Of a DNA stretch of 64,000 nucleotides, positions 41,243 through 51,937 are shown in pieces. The stretch lies in assembly GCA_033439265.1 (NCBI GenBank), contig JAVTVX010000011.1, positions 14,529,090-14,593,089 on the forward strand. The letters run 5' to 3'. How positions within the stretch are numbered: position 1 is the stretch's first letter; each line of letters opens with the position of its first letter. Origin of the DNA: Dillenia suffruticosa. Taxonomy: Eukaryota; Streptophyta; Magnoliopsida; Dilleniales; Dilleniaceae. Both the position numbers and the translations under genes were made by a program. The notes beneath the pieces are model-generated. The model saw only the letters and a list, made by a program, of their open reading frames with translations, ran no database searches and was not told the DNA's origin.

Positions 41243-44200
41243 CCCTGTGAATTAAACATATTAGCAAATTATAATTTCTTGCTTCATATCCGAATTCTTC
41301 ATTTTGGTTCGAACATAAAAATACAGTGAATTAAGTTTCCTTTCTTGTCTTGGTGATCCTGATATGTTGCTTGCCCTGTATCATAGTTGTTGAGTTTCTT
41401 CATTTTCCTTATGTTTTTGGGGGGTAGCGTGGAACTGTTTCTTCCTATGGCAAGTTAACATAAATTGCAGGGTTCCAGTATGCTGTTATGATCCCTACTG
41501 GGTTTTGCTTCCCCGTAGTTGCTATATTGGGATGCTTTAAACTTTTACCTTTTTCTATGAATGAAGTTTAGTGAGGCGATGCAATGTTTATTCCACTAAT
41601 CTTTATGCCTCAATGATCATTGCATTACCGAAAATTTGGTACTTGAACAAATCACTGCATTCGGTGACATTGTTTCTCTGTTTCATATTATTTTTCTGAT
41701 TTAGTCCTGCAAGTTTGAGATTCCTGATTGTGTGATTTTATCATGCTTGGGTCCATGGATCATCTGTTGCTTGAAATGCCAGGTGGAGCAGTTGGTGGCA
41801 TTAGGCTTTTGCCTTTTGCTGCATCTATGCTTTTATCCTGTATAAGTGTAACAAGGACCAACCTAAGACATCCGTAAGGTTCAACAATTAAGATAATATG
41901 ATCGGAGTGATATCTTGTATAAGTTATAAATTGCCTGAAATATTTTGGATCATAGACTCACATGTTTCTTGGTATTGCCAATTTGCTATTGCTTGTGGGG
42001 TTGTCATTCTGGAGTTATCTTTTTCATATCATAGGGGTTCTAGCAAATCTTGTGATTGCTGAAGCAGGTGGCCTTTTTTTCCCCTTCTCTTTTGTTTGAA
42101 GATATCATGAGTCATTGTTTATTTGTTTCATTTGTAACCCGTTAGAATGGAGACTTTTGCTAGATAAAAGTATCCGTTCTAGCTAAGTGCCATCACAATT
42201 TAGCTCTTTTACGTGGTTAAGCTACTTCAAGAGATGGCAAATCTGCTTCTGTGTGTTTGCACTTCTTAGTTGATGATGCATATTGTACCCTGAAATTCCG
42301 GTAATTCTGATGGGGGCATTTCATGATAATGTCACCCTATTATACTCATTTAGTATTGCATGCATGTACTCATGACACTATAAAACTAGAGGCGGCCCTG
42401 AGCATCAGGTCTTTCTCATACAAAAGAAATTGATACGTGTTTGTCTTAAGGATGACTTAGGCAAACAACAGGAAGGCACCACAAGGATGAGAGAAAAGCC
42501 TAAAATGACATGGATGAGAGAGCATAATAGGATTTTTGGGTGGCCAGGTGTGTCATTCTTTTCGAATTTGTTTGTAGACTGACTTTTCGAAAAATGCTTG
42601 TCGTATAAACAACTAAAGTGGATGGTGCAAGATTTTTACCTATGAAGATAGGGCCATTGAAACAATTTTCCTGTTGTATCTTCCTTTGACCTGGCTTCTC
42701 TGGCTCCCTCCCTCTCTTTTTGCTGGTTTAGCACTTTCTCCAACTTTTAAAAGTTGGGCTATAGTTCTTGGTTCTTTTGCTATCCTCATTGCTTCTCATT
42801 GACCATCTCTTTGCTTTGGCATTCAACTATTTGTTGGGGCATTGCCGTTAGTGTCCTATTGGCAAGGCTTTCCTCTCTTTCTCACTTTTCATAGAATTTC
42901 TGGGACCTTTTTGCTGCTCATCATTCATTATATTTTTGACCATTGCTTGGTTTTTGCTTTGCCTCCTTTTGCTTCCTGTCACAGACAGGTTCTTGTTCTT
43001 CTGGTTTCTTCAATTGCTCACTTCTAGTAGAGTTGATAAAACTTCTCCGAATCTCTCTCGCCCAAATGGGTGGCTTTCCTGGAAACCTTTTTTTCATTTA
43101 TTAATGGGTTGATTTTTTGGGCTCATATTGGCTTCTCTTCCTTTATTTGTTTCAGTGGTAGTCCAACTTGGTTTCATTGGCTTTTTCTATTTAATCAGAA
43201 GTACGTGTCTTATGTTCTTGGTTTAGCTGTTGTTTGCTTTAGATAGAAGATTTTCCTTTTTTGTTGAGCTCCAAGTTTACCTATCTGCATGAGCTGCCCT
43301 TGAGTTTGGACATGTCAAGTCTTTCTCATAAATTCTTGGCTTCTAGTCGTTGGTTTGAATTGCCACCACAAGGTGTGTTAATGCTTTGATGTTGTGTTGT
43401 AATTTCCTTAGTTCTTCATTTTCTGATAAGAAAAGAAGAATATAATAAGTAGAGAGCATTCCTTTCACTTTCAAATAGAAAAGAAGAATGTAATTAGTAA
43501 GAAGCATGAATAACTAAAATGAGGCAGTCCTGGTAGGCAAAACAAAAGGGACAGAAGAAAACAATCATTTAAGATCAGCCCTCAAATGCCTCTATGTATG
43601 TTGAGCAATCTTTCCTTGGATGAATTAGCTGCCATAGACCATACAGAAACCAAGAAAATAATCTTCTTCCAAATTGACTTAATAGAGTGAAAACCATCAA
43701 AAAATTATCATGGCGTTGCTCTCCATCCGATGTGTCCAAATAACTGCCTTCTTAGTGTCTTCCAAGTAGCTGCCTTCTTGGCATAATTCCAAAGGTGTCT
43801 TGCATCTTTCATTCTCCTAAGCCTCAAGAGGCACGGAAAGAAATCTTGAAACTTATCCAGACACCAAAAGCTTTCTGAGATATATTGACAATTTATCCTG
43901 TAGTCTTGACAAGACTGAGCAGTGAAGAAATGCGTGTTATTGGTCCTGCTGCTCTGTTGACAGATAACATAGATGCTGGGAGAGAGGGAAGTCTTGTTTG
44001 TTTACTAATTTGCAACAAAGTGACAGTATTGATCTTATTGTAAACTATAGATCAAGTGACAGCCTAAACCTAACTGGATCTTCTGTCTTCCAAATTTGAT
44101 ATACAGAAGGAAAATCCTTTCTTGCTTGTATTGTAACCGCATCACCCCAAACTTGCCTGATATGATAATTTGTATCTCAGCACCATCAATACAAACCCAC

Positions 44201-47200
44201 CCATTCCCCAAATATTACCATCTAGAACTTTTCTATTGAAACCATGTTGGCTATCTAACCTGTCTCTGCCATGACATTTGCCCTGATCTCCACATTGATG
44301 GCATAGTTTCTTGAGAGTGTACAACATTTTTTCTAGCAAACATTTCTTGAGACGTAGAACTTAGCTGTGTCTATACAATATGGTTCCTAATGCTTTTGTT
44401 GTAACCGTTGGTATCAACCTGGTCTTACCCTATGTTGGTTAAAATACAGGAGACTAGTATCATTTTAGAGTGAAAACTTTTGAATTTCCTTGGTTGTGTT
44501 TGAGTGTTGAATTTGAAATTCTACAGTCCTTTTAAGTGCAGTATATAATTTATTGTTGTTTAAAAATGTTTGTTTGGAGACTATAAATACAATAGGTTAA
44601 CTTGAGAATGCTGGTAAAGTGAACCTAAAATTCATAAGGTATCAAGGTGATTAGTTATGGTATAAATGGGTTGTGGTTATTGAATGATTGATGATGATGA
44701 ATGGAGGTGGTCGAGTGCTGTTGGTGGTAGCATGCCAAGCAAAGCGTTCATATTGAGTAGGATGGAATGATGTTGATGGCTGGAAATGTAGGTGGGTGAG
44801 GGGATCATATTGGTTTTTGTCCCCTCTTATATTGGTGATAAATTGTGCCTGGTTGATGTGTATGCTTTAAGCTTAGGGTTGTTGATTTTGGGGTTAACCA
44901 TTGCCTGCTAGTACATTAATGTGCAACGTAATCTTCCCTGTCGGAATTTGGCAGCTATTATGAGATATCTGTTCTTTAACAGAAAAAGTAGAACATTTTG
45001 CACCTAAGTCTTGACCATTATTACAGAGTCCATATATGACAAGTGCATAATAGCGAGGATTTGAGGTTTTTTCATAGTTGGTTCATGATGCTAGAATAAG
45101 AATGTTTGAGCTGAATAAAGATGGTGACATGCCCATGTGCATGTGGGCTTTAATTGGTGATAAATATTGACTGGCGGCACTGAAATTTTTCTTTTGTGTA
45201 GAGAATCCAATGAGATGATGTATTTGCTGCTGAGAGAGATTATGGGTGTCTGTTTTAACTCTATTTCAAGAATCTTTGAATTGCAGTATCCTTATGTCTC
45301 TAAAACCTTTATTTGGTAACCTTATATCTATTTACCTCTTCTTTATAAGCTAAGATATGATTGTCCAAACAATGCCTATTTTGAAATCTACATGTTTAGT
45401 GAGTTGCTTTTAGTGTTAGGAGAATGAGACTTTCTTTTGCTTCCTCTTTGGTATCCTTCTCATACAGTTAGTGTAACATTTTGGACTTTTAATGATAGCC
45501 AAACTAATGGCATCCCTGCATTATGCTGTGGGCATGTCGTAATTCTTTTCTTTTGTCTTAACACATTCAAAACAAAGATGACATGTACTAGGATTTAAAC
45601 TAAGAATTCAATGACCTGATGTTTAAATATGAATACACACACAACCGATTTGGATATATACAAAAATTATAAGTACACTATACTAGAATTTAGACAGTAA
45701 CAAAATTATTTTACATCTTGATTTTGAGACCTTTGCAATATAACAGAAACAGTGAAAAAAAATAATAAAAATCAACTCACACCAGTATATGATAATGCAA
45801 TCACAGAACATCAATAAAAGAATTCATGACGATAAAGCAGTCTAGCAAAATTCAAGGAAAGCCATGCTAACTTTAAAAACTCATGTAGCAAACATTCTTA
45901 AAATTTGTTGCTTGAATAATTTTCTATATTGTAGCAGCTTCATTTAATTTATAGAACTAACTCCTGGTGATTAGAGCTGAAGTATCCATCTTTAAGAAAG
46001 CATTATTCAGCATAGGCTAAGATATATCCTTGGAAGTTTTGCTAATTGATTGAATGTATAGAGAACATCTTAACAGTACCTTTGCCATGGTTTGTACAAA
46101 TTTATGGTGACTAGAATTTGATAAAAAAATTATTGTTAGAATATCCTCCAAACAATCTCTTTGCTTCTCATAAAAGCAATTATTGAAGTGCCCAACGTTG
46201 TCAAACATATTTCACATGTTAGTTGTATTATAAAGAAAACAAGTAATAAGAACAAATTTTAACGGATATGGATTAATATAGTTTTATGTACTATTGGAAC
46301 TCATAGGAATGAGATGGGTGCAATTTGTAGGTACAGGGCATTGATTCTATGTGGTATAGGTTTATCACTAATTGGAACATATGCTTTTGGAAATTAGAGG
46401 TTATGTCCCTTGTATTCAACCATTGTCGAAAGGGAGAACATTGGTCTTTGTTTAATAAAAAATGCATTTTATAGTTTTGAATAAAAGGATGCATTCAATA
46501 CTTGCCCCCAAAGAAAAAAACTCAATCGCCTTATGGAGAAACAAGATCATTGTTCATACAAACAAAAATAAATTCATCTATAATATACAACACAACAATG
46601 CTAAAACTAGTAGCAACAGATGCATTTGCCCAAATTGCCTGTGAGCATTTTTGTTCATTACCAATTTTTTTTGAATAAAGGTGTTCACTGTATTTTGTAA
46701 ATGCATTCTCTATTTTGAAATACTTGCACCATGTTCTTGTTTTGAGGTTCTTAGTTGTAGGATAATTGCTGTGAGGCAGAAAAGGCATTAAATATTGATA
46801 TAACCTTTTAAAAGAAAACTACCTTTAAAGTTGTTAATTATTGATTACTATAGTAATTGTATTCCTATACTATAAAAGCTTAATCATTGAAGACAAATGA
46901 AGACACTTATCAGGGTAAGAGAAAAAGAACAAAAATTATAATCACCCATACTGTCAAATCGAGTAACATATTGTAACCACAAGTACGAGATGGGGCCTGT
47001 GATGCATGTGTAGGTGAATGCGACCTATGCTCTACCAATCCTTGAACCTGTGACTACACATTTCTCTAAATATGGTCTCACCACTTAGGTTGCAGAAGAT
47101 TGGTGATGAATGCCACCCTAGTATGCATAATGTGTTGAGAATTGTGAATCATTAAACTTCAACATTGAACTCAAAGGGCCATGGTGTTGGAAATATTGAA

Positions 47201-48735
47201 GAGCATTGAAGGGTCATTTTCAAACTAGTCTTTTGAAGGGCCGAACGGTAGAGAATAATCTAGATTATGAACATGTGTTTTTAATGCCTCCTAGTCCATG
47301 CATAGATGATTCTTAGTATGTAGTGAAACCCTTAGATTTCCTAGAATGTCACTTGGTATATAATGAACCTATTAATGCTAGTTTCTCTTGGTGTGTGTAG
47401 GGAAACTCCTATAAATACCCATGTACTCGAGGCATTTGATATCAAGCAAAAATAAAAATACGTATCTTCCTCCTCCATCTCTCTTCTATCCTTGATAAGG
47501 TGAAAGTGTAGTTGAATTTATCACCTTTTTGGCAGTTCCTATCATGCCCATAGACTCTTGTGAGCAGTATTATGATTTAGTGCATGTCTAGGAAGATTCT
47601 ATATAAGGAGACCGGGTCTTAAGCGGATCCATTGTGAACTCTCTGGGAACTTTCCTGGTGCATTAGTCATATTGCGTCGTTGGTTTCTTCCCGTCACTGT
47701 GCCAACTACCTTTTCTGCCAATGATATGTTCTCCTAAGTTCTAAACTTCTTAACTGCTAACACCTTGTGTTATGAGTTGTTTCAAATCACAATTGTGAAA
47801 TGACTCCTACTCCTAAGAGCATGAAGAAAAACTGAACAATGATAAAAGGAAAATAAATATTGTAATAATAACCTTTGATTGTGTCTGATGATTTGCGTTT
47901 TGATAGTGACAAACTGTGATCAGTATGATGGATAAGTGCTCCAGTGTCTTGGTTTGATGGTTCTTTTTTTGGCAACTGCTACGACAAACCGCCTTTCCAG
48001 TCTTTCTGTCTTAGGCTGTCATTTGGATTTTGATAATAGCAGGTATTTCCCCTCATTGTCTCTGTTACCTGCTGTCAACTGCTCTAAAATCTTTCTCAAT
48101 AATTCCTATGCTTCTACTTGGCCTCACTGGTTTAGGTTCCTTCTTGGGCACCTGACCCAGGTTCCTAAGTTGATTCCTTCTCTTGCCTTTCTTCTTTTGA
48201 TTCAATGCACTAGGATCCATCTTTTGTGATTCTTTAAAACACACATTTTAAGTCGTTTCCATCTTCTAGGAGCCACCATTTGATTCCTTATCTTTAGAGT
48301 CCTAGTTTGATCCAATAATAGGAAAACACAAACATATTGCTGGTGCAAGATCAAGGTTCTGAACCTGCTCTAGACTTGCAATGTAGGTTTGATTTCTATG
48401 CTTGGTATCTAGAGTTGATTACTATGTTGTGAATCTAGTTAGGATCAAAGAAACCAACCTCTATTCTTGAAACGTGTGTTTACACTCGAGTCTAATTTGA
48501 TTCTAGGAAAACAACTTCTCTTATTGCTCATCCAAAATGAAGACATGGATCTCGTAAGAATGAGAAGAGAGCAATATGTTGTTGAAATCAGAAAATTATT
48601 TTATATGACCATTTGATAGGCTTCCTTGAGTGAGTTGGCTAAGGTAGGAGTTATTATTGGAAGCATCAGCCTAGTTTTAGATATTAATCTCATTTTGCCA
48701 TGAGCCTAGTTTCCGATATTAATCTCAACTAGTCT
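41032..48735. other. long stretch without a recognised gene
   Basis: The first part is the SUVH 3'UTR; a donor-like CCAAG|GTATAA at 41096 could start a 3'UTR intron. A CT tract lies at 41213-41238. No frame in the remaining 7.5 kb matches a family I know. The T-rich plus strand with frequent TTGCAG/GTTAG-like signals resembles intron or decayed transposon DNA. A region near 47184-47700 starting TGTTGGAAATATTGAAG, with CTATAAATACCC inside, looks like a possible old LTR, but no partner was found. A short tandem repeat (GCCTAGTTTYNGATATTAATCTCA-like) occurs at 48670-48729. Confidence 0.4.
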
Positions 48736-48739
48736 CTTC

Positions 48740-48885
48740 CCTGTCCCCTCTCTCTCTCTCCCTTCGAAAACCTACCCTCCTGTGCCCTCTCTCTCTCTCT
48801 TTACCTCCCTCTCCTTCTCTTCCCCTTCGAAAACCCACCCCCTATGTCCTCTCTCTCTTGCGATCTCTCCCCTTATCTCTTGCGA

Positions 48886-48917
<32 letters not shown>

Positions 48918-48975
48918 CCCCCTGTCTCTCTCCTTGACCCCTAGACGAACCAGATCTCTCCTCTGACCATAAAAA
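48740..48975 (+). repeat. pyrimidine-rich direct repeat, left copy
   Basis: This segment is repeated in the same orientation at 51083-51325. Shared order: CGAAAACCTACCCTCCT, CT tract, CCTTCTCTTCCCCTT, GAAAACCCACCCCCTATG, TGCGATCTCTC/TGTGATCTCTC, CCCCTTATCTCTTGCGATC, CCTAGAC(G/A)AACCAGATCTCTC, GACCATAA. Differences are mainly in CT-tract lengths. It lies just outside the left LTR of the gag-only element. Confidence 0.85.
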
Positions 48976-48991
48976 TTGCAGGAGCATAATA

Positions 48992-49328
48992 TGTTAGGCA
49001 AGTCACTGCAGGAGGCCAGTTTACCAACGCATAAGGCAAGGAGCATAAAAACTGTTAGAGGGTGTTAGAGTGTAACAATCGGCTGTTAAAAGAATTTTGG
49101 GTGGTTAGGAGGGAATTTAGGCTATAAATAAGGCATGAAGGGAAACGGGAAACGGGGAGAAAAGATGAATAGCTTCAGCTAAGTGTGGGTAGTCTGCTCT
49201 TAGAGAGAGACTGAGTTTTCTTCTTTTTTTTTTTTGTGTTCCTGCTGTATGCTCATCTCTAGCCATTAATGAAGGGAAGCTCTTGAGCTATCAAGCTTTT
49301 AGCATACCTCTTCTTTCTATTCCTAACA
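48992..49328 (+). repeat. 5' LTR of the gag-only element
   Basis: Begins TGTTAGGC and ends CCTAACA. It includes a TATA-like CTATAAATAAGGC near 49123, suitable as an LTR promoter, and a T run near 49224 that varies in length from the 3' LTR. Confidence 0.88.
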
Positions 49329-49406
49329 ATTGGTCCGACCTGTCGCTCTCTTTCCCCTTCTTCAGTCGACTGTTCACATAGCAAACCCTACAATTATTGC
49401 ATGCCT

Positions 49407-50613
49407 AACACTAGAATGGACACAAAACTAGAGTCCATAGAGAAAAGCATTGCAGAATTGGGGAAGAATGTCTCGACAATGTCGAGGAAATAAACATCCA
49501 TCACACCAGATTGGACAAACTCAACTTACTGGAAGATCTGGTTGCAGCGCTGCTGCGACAAAAACACGACGCTCGTGAGGAAGCTGCTTCCTTTGCTTCC
49601 GCATTACACGGTGTTCCTGGAAGTCCTTCACTCAAAATAGGGTCGATTCCCATTTTAGGAACCCATCACCAAAACCATCCACACCCAAAATACCCATCAC
49701 AAGAAGACTTACCTATCGCGCTGCGACGAGTCGATCTTTCTTGTTTCGATGGTTACGATCCCGCGGCTTGGGTCGCACGAGCGGAGTAGTTTTTCATCAT
49801 TTATCACATTCCTGATGAATCGAGAGTTGCGGTGGTTATGATCTCCATGGATGGCCCAGCACTCCATTGGGTTTAGTGGCTTCTCGCTCAAAATCCTTCG
49901 ATCTCTTGGTTTGAATGCACATCCGAACTTTTCGATCGTTTCGGGGGAGGGTTTTCGAAGCCCTAGCGTCCACAAAGTACTTGGGAATAGTCGACGCTTA
50001 TAGTGATGAGTTCATCGCTCGTGCAGCACTCATCAAGTGCTTAAACCCATCGATCCATTTGGGTCTCTTAACAATCTCAATGACGAGATTCGCGTATGGA
50101 TCCGATCGCACGAAGCTTTCTCCCTCTTTCAGACAATGAAGATAGCTCGGGAGGTAGAGCGCGAGATTGACTTCTTTATAACGGGAGTACTTTCGGGTAA
50201 AGAAGATGGTCTCCAATCCACCTCCGGGTCATGTAAGTGGAGCGACTCCAACCTGACCCACGGAGGATCCGATATTAATTTCCACCCCAAACCCATTCCT
50301 CGGAATCAAATCTCTTTTCCCCCGCATTCACTCCAAACCCATCTTCACCCGCAACGTTCCCCTTCCTCCTCTTCTGCAAACCCCTTCGACCCCAGCTAGA
50401 GGTTCCAACAAATTGCCTCACTAAGAGCTCATGGATCTGCGCTTCAAGGGTTTGTGCTTCAAGTGTAAACACTCTTACCACTCCCTTCACAACTGTCCCC
50501 ACAAGAGCCTTCGTGCAATCATTTTGGGCGATGACGAAGCTGCTTTAACTGACGAAGTTGCTAGAGAAGTTGCGGCTGCAGAAGATTCGCAACACCATCC
50601 GGACATTTGTTAG
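49407..50613 (+). pseudogene. degraded Ty3/gypsy-like gag gene
   Basis: Pieces in order across frames: a coiled-coil-like start (MDTKLESIEKSIAELGKNV); the capsid block VDLSCFDGYDPAAWVARAE near 49730; then ALHWV, SWFECTSELFDRFGG, VDAYSDEFIARAA near 49990, LNDEIRVWIRSHEAFSLFQ and MKIAREVEREIDF near 50140. A zinc knuckle CFKCKHSYHSLHNC (CX2CX4HX4C) lies at 50455-50496. These are diagnostic of gypsy-type gag. Several stops (for example after ARAE at 49787) and frame changes break it, so it cannot make one protein. The last frame ends in TAG at 50611-50613 with no protease motif beyond it. Confidence 0.82.
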
Positions 50614-50745
50614 AGAGAGAACAGGTCCTGTCCCGCTGGAAGGGAGGAACGAAAAATGATGCTATTTGGTTGGACCTTTCAGATTTTAGGGCAAACTTTC
50701 GGGCTATAGTCTTGAAAATAAGGCTGAAGTATCAGCAGGGGGCAA

Positions 50746-51078
50746 TATTAGGCAAGTCACTGTAGGAGGCTAGTTTACCACCGCAGAAGGCAAGGAGCAT
50801 AAAAACTGTTAGAGGGTGTTAAGTGTAACAATCTGTTGTTAAAAGAATTTTGGGTGGTTAGGAGAGAATTTAGGCTATAAATAAGGCATGAAAGGAAACG
50901 GGAAAGGGGGAGAAAAGATGAATAGTTTCAGCTAAGTGTGGGCAGTCTGCTCTTAGTGAGAGACTGAGTTTTCTTCTTTTTTTTGTGTTCCTACTGTAAT
51001 GCTCATCTCGAGCCATTAATGAAGGGAAGCTCTTGAGCTATCAAGCTTTTAGCATACCTCTTCTTTCTATTCCTAACA
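50746..51078 (+). repeat. 3' LTR of the gag-only element
   Basis: Matches the 5' LTR over its full length with scattered substitutions. The first dinucleotide is TA rather than TG, which would block integration of a daughter copy. Confidence 0.88.
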
Positions 51079-51082
<4 letters not shown>

Positions 51083-51127
<45 letters not shown>

Positions 51128-51325
51128 TTTCGAAAACCTACCCTCCTTTGCCCTCTCTCTCTCTCTCTCTCTCTCTTTACGTCCCTTTCCTTCTCTTCCC
51201 CTTTGAAAACCCACCCCCTATGCCCTCTCTCTTGTGATCTCTCCCCTTATCTCTTGCGATCTCTCTCTCTATCTCTCCCTGTCTCTCCTTAATCCCTAGA
51301 CAAACCAGATCTCTCCTCCGACCAT
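51083..51325 (+). repeat. pyrimidine-rich direct repeat, right copy
   Basis: Partner of 48740-48975, starting right after the 3' LTR of the gag-only element. After the shared end (GACCATAA) this copy continues into a further CT-rich sequence (to about 51550) that the left copy does not have within the window. Confidence 0.85.
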
Positions 51326-51588
51326 AACATCTGGCTCAGATCTGTCCTCGGAAGCCCCAAATCTTGCTAGAAATCCCAGATCTATCGCTTTCGAGTCAAA
51401 AAAACTTAGGTCTTCTGATGGGTCTATGATCCTAGACCCATTCTTGCTCTCTCTCTCTCTCTCTCTTTGCGCCTCCCTTTCCCCTCGCTAACCCCGGCAA
51501 GAAGTCCATCACCGTCTCTCTGCCGACTTCTCTTCCTCCCTTTACCCTCTCCCTCTATCGTCTTCTCTTTGCCTAGTGCTAATATTAC

Positions 51589-51800
51589 TATTATTATTAG
51601 TAATCTTATAATTAATATTAATATTACTATTATTAGTATTATTATTATTATCATTATTAGTAATACTATTTTTTTATTAATAATAATAATAATAATAAAA
51701 TATTAGTATTAATATTATTATAATTATTAATATTACTAATATTATTATTATTATTATTATTATGATTATCATGATAATTATTATTATTCTTAGTAGGAGC
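51589..51800 (+). repeat. (ATT)n / (TAA)n compound microsatellite
   Basis: About 200 bp of imperfect ATT, TAT and TAA trinucleotide repeats with a partly palindromic layout (TATTATTATTAG...CTAATATTATTATT). It lies between the CT-rich repeat and the second RTE LINE. Confidence 0.9.
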
Positions 51801-51937
51801 ATTATTTTATTGTTTGTTTATTCTTACTCTATTTTATTGTCCGTTTATTGATTGATTGATTGATTTATTTATTTAGCTTTATTTTCTCTTTTTTCTTTGT
51901 TTAATTCATTTTATATATTATTTGGAAGAACTTCGTC

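Larger units (their letters stand above)
48992..51078 (+). mobile_element. gag-only LTR retrotransposon (TR-GAG type)
   Basis: Two direct LTRs (48992-49328 and 50746-51078, about 335 bp, near 90% identical by eye) start TGTTAGGCAAG or TATTAGGCAAG and end TTCCTAACA. Between them lies about 1.4 kb that encodes only a Ty3/gypsy-like gag with a zinc knuckle. There is no protease, reverse transcriptase or integrase, and no space for them. This matches the non-autonomous class described as TR-GAG. A purine-rich tract (CAGCAGGGGG, 50733-50742) precedes the 3' LTR. The base after the 5' LTR is followed by ATTGGTCCGACC, which is not the common initiator-Met primer site. No matching 5-bp target duplication flanks it. 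Confidence 0.85.

Noticed and set aside
43430-44340. Possible LINE-type sequence on the minus strand
   Set aside because: Some frames looked faintly protein-like, but no reverse transcriptase, endonuclease or zinc-finger motif could be named.
48772-48987. Arg/Glu-rich minus-strand open frame
   Set aside because: A by-product of the CT-rich repeat; low-complexity translation.
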